Of a stretch of DNA of 64,000 bases, positions 10,592 to 20,926 are shown piece after piece; position 1 is the stretch's first letter, and every line of letters begins with the position of its first letter. Made by a program: the position numbers and the translations under genes. Source of the DNA: Apostichopus japonicus (Eukaryota; Echinodermata; Holothuroidea; Aspidochirotida; Stichopodidae); assembly GCF_037975245.1 (NCBI RefSeq), contig NC_092583.1:2537264-2601263 (forward strand), read 5' to 3'. The notes under the pieces were generated by a model. That model saw nothing but the letters and a program-made list of their open reading frames with translations. It did no database searches and was not told the DNA's origin.

Positions 10592-12235
10592 ATGCGAGTT
10601 TTATCCAACATACTTCCAGTGTTTTTCCAGTTCAATTGAAAAGCTAGTGAGCTATTAACTTTAAGACCACCATAAAGTAGAAGTTTGCTGGACATTTTGC
10701 AGATAAATAGTGCATATTAAGTAGTAAAGATGCTTCTTGATCAACAACCTAACACGAAGGATATATTCTTACACCTTCCTCTTGTAAGAAAGCGTGTGAA
10801 GTTTTTTGAGAAAACCAAGCTCTCAATGTTTCATCTATCCGGTCTACAAAGTTTAGACATTTCTCATTTTAGCATAAAACTTGTTCTCATTAAAACTGCT
10901 GGTTTTATTATGTAAATGCGTAAGCAATGTCCGATTTCCATTCGATTTTCTCAAGTTTGCAGACAAAGGTTACGAGATACTTCATAAAATGTCTTAAATT
11001 TTGCCATCAGCCGGTAAAATTTAACTCTTAATTTTTACCAGTTAATATTAAACAACAAAAATGTTAGGCACGCAGAAGGCTATTTATGCACTAGTTCATT
11101 TTAGTTAGTGTAATAAATTTGTATAAGCTAGAGTTTTGATCTACTTCTTGTGAAAACTACACAAAGTTATGATGTCGAGCAAGGTTTTTACAAATATTTA
11201 AAAATAACAACGAGGACACCAAAGTTAAAACAATGGAGCTACACTGTAGGTTTATGGCCTGAGATGCATTTGCACACTCAGTCCATGAGGAAAAGCGATG
11301 CTGTCACTTTTGCATTACATCTTGCTATATGGTAGTTTGCCCTTCCTTATGTGATGCTACCAACCACATTACAGTACCAAGTGGGCCTTGTTTGTTTACA
11401 CACATATACACATTGACAGCTGCTTCCCCACAATATGTACACAGTAACAATATCTAATACTTCCATGCCTGAGATTTTCTATTCTCATATTTTATTAGTA
11501 TTTTCCTTTTAGCCACAAATCTGGAATCTATTTTTATTGCCAAACAGCTCCCTAGGGAGTTGAGCATTGCTGAATTAGTGTAATAAACAGACCCAGGAAA
11601 GCCTGGACAGTTTTGTGATTGGGTAGGAACCCTGGGATTAAGGATAAACTTTGACCTTTCTCCCTTGGGGGTTGAGGGAGAAGCCCTTATACCTCAATAT
11701 ATATTGGGGGAAAAACTAAAAATGTGACCTAGCTGACCTTTGTCGGAAGATATGTTGTTTTTATGAATGAATGGGAAGCTGTTAACACTTTTGAAGGGAA
11801 TTGGCAGCATTGAAAGGGGTAGTAGGAGTATACCATGGGTATACTCACTAGTTGTTGTTGAAAGGATAGGGTTCTGTCCAGGTAGTATGTGGAAAGCCAG
11901 TTTTGAAAAATATTATTAAACATGAATTTCAGATTGTGGGGATATTTTCAGATATCTAATATTCACTTTTAAGATATGTGCAATTGTTTATAGATATCTC
12001 AAAACAAATTTGAGATATCTAAAAATAGGATTGAGGGATGTATTTGAAAATACTGTATCTTGAGTCACTGTATAAGCTTTTCCAAAAGTCTGTTATCGGA
12101 CAAAACTAGCTTTTAAGAATATAGCAGTTTCATAAACGTGAATAATCAGTCAAAATATTGGAGAAAGGGTGAAATTGCTTACTTTAATCTGCACCTCGCT
12201 GACCTGTCAACTTCTGAATGGTAGCTGTGGAAGTA
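10592..12235. other. non-coding stretch
   Basis: No gene was recognised. The open frames of 61-64 codons here lack any family signature. Confidence 0.5.
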
Positions 12236-12239
12236 AGAA

Positions 12240-12325
12240 ATGAGGGCGCAGTGCTGAAATGTTCCAGTCACGCAGTTGAGGTAGATTGTCAAGTGCATAT
12301 AGAGTTAGAGAAAGGTATATAGGCA
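12240..12325 (+). repeat. dispersed repeat B, copy 3 (opposite orientation)
   Basis: GAGGGCGCAGTGCTGAAATG, GAGGTAGATTG and AAGTGCATATAG align with the reverse complement of the copy at 8570-8700. The splice-donor-like end seen in other copies is degraded here to AAAGGTATATA. Confidence 0.6.
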
Positions 12326-12454
12326 TCTTCGTAAGTATCCCTCTCTCCTAATCCCCAAACAGTGAGCTTGAGAGAATTGTGGCTAATTGCCTACATGTGA
12401 TTAGTATAACAATATGAGAAAATGTCCTTTGAAAAAAAATAAATAAATAATTGA

Positions 12455-13110
12455 ATTTGAACAGAATTTAATAATAATACATATATTAATGTCATTTAAT
12501 GCTGAAACAATCTATTCAAGATATTTTTGAGGGGGTGGGTGTCTTAATTTGATCAGCTGCAATCTCATATTTGATTATATTCTGTGGGTTGTCAGTAAAC
12601 TTACTATATACAGTAGGTTGTCGACCAGATCACAAAATAGGTAAGGTAATAATGTACCTTGAATTTTAAGCCAAAGATATGGTAAAAAAGCTTTTATTAA
12701 TGGTCATTGGTGGCTTTAAATATAGTAAATGGATATAAACACATTATGATGTCATCTGATAGTGAAACAACCTATTTAAGAGTCCTTTTGAGGGGGTGTC
12801 TTAATTTAATCATTTGCATTCTCATATTGAATTATAAACTTATTTCAGGTTGTTGACCAGTTCACAGAAAGATAAGTTAACAGTGTACTTTGAGATTTTT
12901 GCAAATTGGACTATAGCATGGCTCTCTGAATTTATTTATTTATTAATTAATGGTCATTAGTGCCACTAGATATTCTAGAAAGATAAACACACATCATAAC
13001 ATGATTTAATAGTGAAACAATCTATTTCAAAGCCTTTATTGAGGGTTTGTCTTGATTTGATCATTTGCAATTATCTCATATTGAACTAAAATCTGTGGAT
13101 TGAAGATCAG
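12455..13110 (+). repeat. degenerate tandem repeat, ~255-bp period, ~2.6 copies
   Basis: Diverged units are anchored by GAAACAA(T/C)CTATT at about 12504, 12763 and 13012. In each case a TTGAGGG..GTGTCTT(A/G)ATTT block and a CTCATATT(T/G)GA block follow. The third unit is incomplete and runs almost to the MITE at 13197. Confidence 0.75.
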
Positions 13111-13196
13111 ATAACTTAACTTTTTCATCAAAACAGATCACAAAAAATGCTGATTTTAACAATGTTTCTTAAGTTACTGTTGCGACAGTGGGACAG

Positions 13197-13533
13197 TTAA
13201 AGGCATTGAAGACTTGCCCCAAACCAAGTGACGTTTTGCAAGTGACGTTTTGTTTGTGTCGCTACAAAATGCAGACAGTAATGAAACCTGATACCTTGTT
13301 ATCTTTAGCTGGACCTGAGATGTCCATCGCTGTATCGTTTGTACACTGTGCTGTGGGTATTGCCCGCAGCTGTATGTACTGACTGTACACTAGTGTCTAA
13401 TTACCGACGGTAGCTGTATTTTCTGGGATCGATGGTGGTGTCTAACACTTCTCTTCTGTTACACCTCATTCGAAACTAGGTCAGAACACCGGCATTAGAC
13501 CTTTCTTTTTGTGCGAGTCTTCACACCCTTTAA
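13197..13533 (+). mobile_element. TTAA-type MITE, family A, copy 2
   Basis: This copy is complete. It begins TTAAAGGCATTGAAGACT and ends AGTCTTCACACCCTTTAA, so its ends are imperfect terminal inverted repeats of about 22 bp beginning TTAAAGG. Compared with the other copies, the left interior (the segment holding GAAAAAGTTAACTTTC) is replaced by a local duplication of AAGTGACGTTTTG. An open frame of 64 codons within it is incidental. Confidence 0.88.
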
Positions 13534-14580
13534 GGGTTTCATATCATTGGGCTTGTTGATAACTTCAATACAGCGAATATTCTTGGGTCCGTGCCCTTAA
13601 TTCTTACATTTCTCTTCCAAGTATACTAACCATATAAAGAACAGGAATAGTGTGCATATTATTTCATGAAGTGTGAAGGTTATTGCTAAGTTTTCTGCAA
13701 TGGATAGTGCATACATTGAAAGTGTTGTGTGGCCATATATATAACATTAAGATATCTATAATACATCATGGACCATTATATCACTCTCCTAGCTACCTTG
13801 GAGCTGCGTATATATGCATACCATAAACTGAGGAGTCACACTGGGTTCACCTTTACTTTATCAACACGGAGGATAATTTCTGAGCATTGCATCCTGCTGT
13901 GCTCTTACTGTGTAAACCAAGTTGATATCATCGATCAAACAGGAGAAAATAAAACATAAGAAAGTTAAGATTTGGCAAGAGTCTTTCTTTGTTTTTACAT
14001 TCATGAGGGAAATATTAATATTAAATTACTTTTTAAGAGCATTAGTATCGAAAATTAGATTATATTTAACTTATTAACAAAAAAGGTTGCTGACATTCTT
14101 ATTATTGAATCAGAATTTAGTCATCATTGGTTCAGCACCTGATTATTGCTTCAAGCTATGTTTTGTGAAATTTCTTGTCAAGAGCACTGATATAGTATAG
14201 ACATAAAAAAGTGAAGAGGTAATTGTTATGGTTCTCAAACAATAAATGAAAGATAATTAAAGTGTGTAGCATAAACCCAATATCAATATTAATATATAAT
14301 TCACCGCATTAGTGCAATGTATTGACAGATATAAATGCCTGTAAGGACCATGTGATAACGTGACTTCATACTGTAGGTGTGTTGTACGACATAAATGTGA
14401 CAACAATGTTGCATTAGCATGAGGCAGGTACATACATCACAGTGTAGGCATATTGTACTACATATAACTAGCTTGACAGTGGTGTAACAATGTAGGTTTA
14501 GGCCTGGACCACTTTGACACCAGGCTCAACATCAGCTAGGTGTTGCGTTGTTATCACAGCTGTGTGGGTGTGTTTTACCC
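13534..14580. other. non-coding stretch
   Basis: I see no gene or clear repeat; the sequence is AT-rich. Confidence 0.5.
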
Positions 14581-14589
14581 CATAGGTAT

Positions 14590-14965
14590 CTCAAAGTCTT
14601 GCAGTAGCCTCACAATGGTGTCACAATGGTGTGCTTACCATGTTACTCTCAGACCATATCAATTATCAAGGTAGCTTTACTAAGTCTGCAATGTCACTTT
14701 AGTTTGACACCATCTGCCTGACCTTGGTGTTACAATGTAGGTGTTAACCATGTTAGTCTCTACCATATCAATTATCAAGGTAGCTTTACTAAATCTGCAA
14801 CACTAATTAGTTTGACACCATATTAGCCTGACAATGGTGTCACATTGTTAGGTGTGCTTATCATATTACTCTGAGAACATAGTAACCACTACTGTAGCTT
14901 TACTTAGTCCACTAAGCAACACTTTAGTTTGACACCATGCATTATCACATTAGCCTGACACTGGT
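14590..14965 (+). repeat. degenerate ~110-bp tandem repeat, ~3 copies
   Basis: The motif GTAGCTTTACT recurs at about 14671, 14780 and 14894, each followed by TTAGTTTGACACCAT and preceded by a CCATATCAATTATCAAG-like block. TGACA..GGTGT(C/T)ACA fragments continue at lower similarity to about 15040. Confidence 0.75.
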
Positions 14966-15040
14966 GTCACAGCATAGTTGTACTGTGTCACTTATGTCCT
15001 GACATTAGAATCGCATAGCCACACACTGGTATCACCTTGT

Positions 15041-15835
15041 CTGACATCACAGTTTGCCTATCAAGGTTGTAGTAGACACCTCTATTACATATGCTTGTCT
15101 ATAGAGCATGTTATCACTGGTGTTACTACATGTACTCGTATGTACACGTTCTGAACGGCATTAATCTTACATCTACAGTATCACACTGTAGGTATATATT
15201 GTACCAGTGCTACATGTCTCTCATCAAGTATCATAATAATATAGATGTACCTGAGGTATTTACCAAACAAAGCCGTATATTTTGTAGTTTTGTGAAAGAA
15301 GTAATTCATAGAGCGAGCACAGATTTCGGTTCCTTTACCGCTGCTCGGTGTGCTTTTTGGGGTGGAAACACCAAATTTGTGTAAATTCATATTTTACTCA
15401 CACCATGCTTTGACAATTGAATCAACAGTGCAGTAGAACAGATGAAGACATTCACACAGATTAAAAAAAAACAGTCACAATCTGACAAAACAGCTGGATT
15501 TTAAATTTTAAATCACACTCACGGTTAGAATGAATTTTCAACACTGTAACCATCCTGTTTTGGGTACATGTGAAGGTCATGAAAGAGTACATATATTAGT
15601 AAAGCGGCTTGTTTCAAACCCAAGGTAGATGAAAGATGCTGTTTGTGGCTTTTATTTTTGCAAGAGTTGTTTCGTTGTTGTCCCAACTATTGTTGGACTT
15701 TACTGCTAAGTTGAAAAAAACATGAGGAGGGGAAGTAAGTTTCATTTTGTTTTTATTTCTACTTAGGTTTTAATTATTAATTCTGTAACAATTAACTATA
15801 TCCATTTTGTCCACTTAGTGTGGACAATTCAACAC
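15041..15835. other. non-coding stretch
   Basis: No gene was recognised. A 97-codon open frame at 15091 has no family resemblance and no splice partner. Confidence 0.45.
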
Positions 15836-15837
15836 AT

Positions 15838-15915
15838 CTCCTCTCTTACCTGTCTCCCACTCCACATCTGCACTTTTCCATCTACCTAATTACCTAACTA
15901 TCCAGTAACTTTTAG
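15838..15915 (-). repeat. dispersed repeat B, copy 4 (partial)
   Basis: The + strand reads CTCTCTTACCTGTCTCCCAC, then TCTGCACTTTTCCATCTACC and CCAGTAACTTTTA. It aligns with the first ~75 bp of the other copies. Confidence 0.65.
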
Positions 15916-16959
15916 GGAATTCATTATCAATTTTTAACGATTTTGTCCAGAAATAATTAGTCAGACAATTTTGAGTAGGACTGGTACTGTGTGTTAGTAT
16001 ACTGCTTATTGTTGGGGAATTGCTATCTTTTTTACTTACTTTCCATCACAATATATAGGCTAAAAACTTTTGTTCTCATCCTTTTCTTCTCTTTTGTTTT
16101 GGTCCCTCCTTTCATTGTTCCTTAATAAACTGGAAGACTAAAGAGATTATAATTGGCCCTGACCCTTTCCGCTCGTTATAATTACAACTCCTTTGTTTCC
16201 ATTTCACCACATACGTTGCAGCTTTTGTTTCTTATCTAAAATTAGCCATAATAACTGTTATAACAATCTCATTTGCAACTTGAAATAGGTTGTGTATTTT
16301 TAAAATTGCTAAACTTTGTATTGAGGGTGGCTTTAAATTCTTTACTTTCAAGTATTACAGTTTGAAGTATTCTGAACAGCTGATCACACAATCTGCCTGT
16401 TGAATTCAAGTAGGTAACTAACAACAATACAATACTAAACTAATTTAAGACCTTTCTCATTTTCGATAAGACTATTTTAGTTTTAATAGATCAACCTATC
16501 TATCTGTTCCAGTGTCAGATGAGTACATTTAATCTAGATGCAGTCATGCATGGTTTAGTATCTATCTGTGTGTATTTATGTGTGTGTGTTTGTATGCATT
16601 TATGTCCTTTTGTATTCATTTGTTGTTTTGAATTGTGTACATTAAACAATAACACAAAAAATACACATAGGTTGAATGCCATCCATGCTTGACATGTGGG
16701 TTACCCTGTAGTATAGTCCAATTTAGCGCTCACAGTCAAAGTCAATGCAGTTTGGGGTCAAATTCATAAAAGCTTGAAATGTTGCCAGCTTGGCAAAGAT
16801 TAAGTATTTCGTGTGTTGGTCTTTTTATGTAGTCTTGGTAGAGATCAAAGGTGAGAAAAATATCAGAAAATTGAAACATGATTACTCAAAAAAATAGCAT
16901 AGTTCCAAGCTTCATTGAACTTTACACGTAATATTTGGATCTGCCACTGACGTCCCCTT

Positions 16960-17068
16960 CCCCGCCCACCACCACTCCCTCCCATCCCTGCCCCCACCAC
17001 TCCCACCCATCCCCACCCCCCCCACCACTCCCACCCATCCCCACCCCCCCACCACTCCCACCCATCCC
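16960..17068 (-). repeat. C-rich minisatellite (~27-bp unit), G-quadruplex-prone on minus strand
   Basis: About four units of the type CCACCACTCCCACCCATCCC are present, with G runs of 3-7 on the complementary strand in regular spacing. Open frames on the minus strand here are Gly/Trp/Val-rich artefacts of the repeat. Confidence 0.85.
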
Positions 17069-17649
17069 GCTAAGTGGTAAGGTGAAGTTATGGAGATCAT
17101 CAGAGTATGTATGATATATCACAGGTAATTACTCTTAAAGGAATATGAGGAACTTTTATCATCAACTTTCATGCCCCTTCCTCATCTCCCTATCCTCATT
17201 CCCACCACCACCCTCCTCCACCCACACCTTCCTCGCCCTCCCCAGGTTCCTGTCCTGTGAATGTTACCTACTATTGGAAAGTAATAAAAAGTGAATGATG
17301 GTGATCTAGTAAAACAATAGGATTTACTGCCAGTTTAAAAGGAGCTAAAATTTACTCCCAAAATTTTTACAAAATAAAAGATATTTGTGAAAAGCATACC
17401 TTTTACACAGAAGAATGATCTATGACTAATACTGACATGAAAGATCCTAGTACGTTAACAGTTCTTTTCCGGTATGTCTGTATGTTTTAAGGGTTTGAAA
17501 ACAGACGAATGTTACCATGTGAAAGTTGTTTCATGTGAATTCTGCCCTGCGGTCGTAATGATACCAATCAACTTGAAATCTCTCGGCACAGTTTCCTTTC
17601 GTCACTTTCCAATCATCTTCATCTTCTTCTACTCTCCATCTCTTTGTAG

Positions 17650-17842
17650 GGCCTTTCAGGGTTTCTGTCAACAAAGGAAGAAAAGACTTCACAGAAAGAA
17701 GATAAGCCAGGCAAGAATGGAATAAGCTCATCCAAAATGAACGGGACAAAACAGGATCAATTCTACTACGAAGACGGTAGAAGTACCGGTTCATATAAGA
17801 GGTACCAACAACCCTCCAGAGAAGTGGAACCGCCCAGGAGAG
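17650..17842 (+). CDS. exon A of a large low-complexity (scaffold-like) protein
   Basis: This is an internal coding exon of an unrecognised gene. It is preceded by a long pyrimidine tract (CTTCTACTCTCCATCTCTTTGTAG) shown here in words as positions 17626-17649, and it is followed by a strong donor, AGAG|GTACGG. It encodes 64 residues rich in Lys, Ser, Glu and Tyr, including KMNGTKQDQFYYEDGRST. It ends in phase 1 with a single G that is completed by the next exon to Gly. An in-frame TAG overlaps the acceptor. The protein therefore either starts at the Met codon at 17737 or continues from an upstream exon. The 29 codons before the Met have the same composition, which favours an upstream exon; I did not find it. 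A second possible acceptor lies at 17659 (CTTTCAG). Confidence 0.75.
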
Positions 17843-19275
17843 GTACGGTAGTGCTAACGTCAATCACACTCCATCTAGGCTGTCGGGGGATCTGTTGCTA
17901 CTCAGTTCAAGAATGTGCTAATGATGTATTAACAGATCTTTCTTCTAAACAAGTCACAAACATCGGTATCACGATCGGATGTTCAGAACTATCTGTAAAA
18001 ACAAATTGTAGTATCCTCTCTCCCCCCCCCCCCCCCCAACTTCTTTGGAGTAAGTTGTGCCCATGGTTTATGTCTATGAGAGATGAGAGGGCTTCGGTAA
18101 AGTTGGAATGAATTCTTTTTCTTACTTGTGAACTTGGCATCTGTAGGAATAATTTGCCTCAATCTTGTGGAAAGAGAAGATACATTAAAAGTAAACCTTT
18201 CTATTTAAGTCCTCCAAAATCTCACCAGGAAATGGTGAGAGGAATCGGGAAACTTCAAACGAATGCAGTTAATAATAAAATAAAAGCATTTCAGTAAATA
18301 ATCTGGGACACTGGTTCTTCTTAATTGGCTGAATGGCTTGCCAAGGATTTAGAACACTGATGTACATGCACTCTCCTGAGACGACTTTAACAGAACAGTC
18401 CAGAGTTGTTTGTATTAATCATAGATCACCCCGAAAAATGTAAGAAATGTGTAACACTTTACCAAAGCATAAGCATTTTCTGCCTTACATGTTGAGAGAG
18501 AATGAAATTTGAAACTGACCCTGAACCCCTGAAATTTTAGAGAGTACAGCTCATTTGCGGTGAATGTAAAAAAAACACTCTGGACTACTCTTTTCAATGA
18601 TACTTGTGGTTGAATGACAAGAAATTCAGCCATCTAAGATCATAAGAAATTGTGCACGTTAATCCTGGTTTTACACTTGTGTATAAGACCCTGATCTTAA
18701 ATTATAAGACCCTGGTCAGCATTGTCCAAGCATTGCTCTTGTGGACTTTATAAAACTAAATTGAGACGCCTGTGAAAAGGAGGCATAAACTGGATTCAAA
18801 ATATGTATCACTGTATCATAGCATGTGGAAAACAAGATAATAAGATATAAAAAATATTATCAGTGGCAGCAAAAAAACCCCCAGAATTATTGCTTGATTG
18901 ACAGCAGAACAGATTTATCTCGAGTCTGTTTAATTTTTTTTTGCATTTACTTCACTCCTCTTTTACCTGTCTCCTACCACACTAATGCACTTATAAGTAA
19001 TAATTTAGCTTTTGGGGTATGTTGAGGAAAGTGGAGAGAGGGGAAATGGAAGGGAGGTGAGAGGGAGGGTATCGTGGAGTGGTCTAAACGATATGCAGAT
19101 ATTTGGTTTAGCTTGGCAGGGTGGCAAATCTCACTTCAGTATGGAGTCACGACTGTCAGTCGTACAGTATTCCTATTCAGTTATGCCAGCCTGACAGATT
19201 TATAATGATCATTCCATATTTGTCGTTACGGTACATTGCAGCTGATTCACACCAAAACCTTCCTTTTCTTTTTAG
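17843..19275 (+). other. intron 1 (1.4 kb)
   Basis: GT-AG intron. It contains a C run at about 18022-18037 and a fragment of dispersed repeat B at 18950-18995 (TCCTCTTTTACCTGTCTCC). No other gene is visible. Confidence 0.7.
18950..18995 (-). repeat. dispersed repeat B, copy 5 (short fragment)
   Basis: TCTTTTACCTGTCTCCTACC followed by CTAATGCACTT matches the start of the other copies. It lies in intron 1, antisense to the gene. Confidence 0.5.
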
Positions 19276-19432
19276 GTCATAGGGATCGGAGAAGTGATGG
19301 AGGAGGCCATCGTCGGCAGAATCCACCGAGACATTACGATCGTAGGGACAGATATTACCCGGAAGAACCATCGTATGAGAGGCAGGAGCAGCACGTAGAT
19401 GACAGAGAAAGACGACAGTATCCGACTTCTGG
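19276..19432 (+). CDS. exon B of the large low-complexity protein
   Basis: The acceptor TTTTCTTTTTAG is followed by 157 bp of open frame and the donor GG|GTAAGG. The first two bases complete the Gly codon left by exon A, and the last two (GG) are completed by the first base of the next exon to Gly. The 52 residues are extremely polar, with Arg, Asp, Tyr, Glu and Gln dominating (for example RDRRSDGGGHRRQNPPRHYD and RDRYYPEEPSYERQEQ). This Tyr/Arg/Pro composition continues smoothly into the next exon. No domain is recognised; it is very likely disordered. Confidence 0.8.
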
Positions 19433-19455
19433 GTAAGGAAGTACTAGCACTGCGC

Positions 19456-19751
19456 TTAAAGGAATAACAAAGGCAGGGATCAAAGACAATTTATATTGTT
19501 CAGTATAACCTCAAAAATCTCCAATATTCGATTTTTTCTGTTGGACTGAATACACTCGCTTTGAAGATTGGCTCCTAAGGCCTAACCACAATGCACAGTA
19601 AACCGCCATTGGAAAATACAATACGCCTGAAATTCCATCTTGATGACGTCAGGGAGGAACGGACAGCGGTTAACTTAAAAAATGGAATATTAGATCTTTT
19701 TGAGGTTACTGAATAACTTAAATTGTCTTTGATCCTTCATTATTCCTTTAA
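19456..19751. mobile_element. TTAA-type MITE, family C, with ~55-bp terminal inverted repeats
   Basis: The left end TTAAAGGAATAACAAAGG, continuing with GGGATCAAAGACAATTTA, is mirrored by the right end TAAATTGTCTTTGATCC...TTATTCCTTTAA. The inverted match runs inward about 55 bp through AACCTCAAAA. The element sits in intron 2 and starts 23 bp after the exon B donor. It shares the TTAAAGG terminus with family A but is otherwise unrelated. It has no coding capacity. Confidence 0.88.
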
Positions 19752-19921
19752 GAATCAAGCTTTTTTTTATTTCTCATCTACTGTTGCCGTTTTGAAATTA
19801 TTGGTAGAAGGGGATATGTGTGGGCTCCAGGCCCCAAAGACAGCACAGAGATCTTCAAGGCGGCTTCCCCTTTTCGGTTGGCAGAGTGAAAGTGTCTATG
19901 GTGATTTATATTGTTCCTCCT

Positions 19922-20290
19922 TTAAAGGGTGTGAAGACTCACGCAAAAAGAAACGTCTAATGCCGGTAATTTGACCTAGTTTCGAATGAGGTGTAACAGA
20001 AGTGTTAGACACCAGCATCGATCCTAGAAAATACACACACATCTTGCTACCGTCGGTAATAAGACACTAGTGTACAGTCAATACATGCAGCTACTGTCAA
20101 TACCCACAACACAGTGTACAAATGATACAGCTATGGTCATCTCAGGTCCAGCTAAAAATAACAAGGTATCACGTTTCATTACTGTCTGCATTTTGTAGCG
20201 ACACGAACAAAACGTCACTTGCAAGCAACAGAAAGTTGACTTTTTCAGATGGCTGCATGCAGTTTGGGGCGAGTCTTCAATGCCTTTCAA
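19922..20290 (-). mobile_element. TTAA-type MITE, family A, copy 3
   Basis: The left end is TTAAAGGGTGTGAAGACTC. The right end GCGAGTCTTCAATGCCTTTCAA is the inverse of the family's other terminus, with its final TTAA mutated to TCAA. It lies in intron 2, antisense to the gene, and contains the full internal block (CATTTTGTAGCGACACGAAC, CTTGCAAGCAACAGAAAG). An 88-codon minus-strand frame inside it is incidental. Confidence 0.88.
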
Positions 20291-20926
20291 TAAATGTTCA
20301 TTTAGCATGGTAGAATCTGCAGTGCATCCAAGAAGGGAAGTCAATAATGTCCTTTATAGATTTGTAATACATTGTAAACATGACCTCTGTGCAGTGTTTT
20401 GCCGATCATGCAATAGAATCTCTCATCTCCAAATCGACTGTGATGGATTTGTGGTTCATATAATCTGGGAAGCAAAATAATACCGGTTATTTGATCACAA
20501 AAATATCACAAACTTTTGACGGTTGTGTATTTAAGTGTGGAAAGCAATCTTCTACTTCCTGCATTCAGCAGTGTAATGTAGAAGCTCATTGCATGGACAA
20601 GTAAAAGTTGGTCAAACGTCTGTTTGGCCGATTCCAAATCTTTTACCAATCATTGGTAAAAAACTACCTTTGAGACCATAAAAGTCTCTTATGTTTTCTA
20701 TCTGAGTTTTATGCTGCATCTGAGGAGCTGACAATACAGCCTGTGTTGTAGAATAGGTAATCAAGGCCACTTTTCAAGTGCTGCATGTTTTGATAATCAG
20801 GAAACATTTTATGCTATCTTTTAAGATTTTAAGGGCTTGCTTGTCTTTCATGATCATGAAGGACTAGCAGAAGGTTGTTTGAAGTCATTTCTCACACAGT
20901 TTTTGTATTTTGTTTGTATTTTTCAG
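20291..20926 (+). other. remainder of intron 2
   Basis: Intron 2 runs 19433-20926. Apart from the two MITEs listed separately I see no feature until the acceptor TTGTATTTTTCAG at its end. Confidence 0.65.

Noticed and set aside
16912-17122. Gly/Trp/Val-rich minus-strand frames
   Set aside because: Readout of the C-rich minisatellite.
19012-19194. 60-codon + strand frame just upstream of exon B
   Set aside because: Lies in intron 1 in low-complexity G/A-rich DNA; no splice evidence and out of register with the gene.
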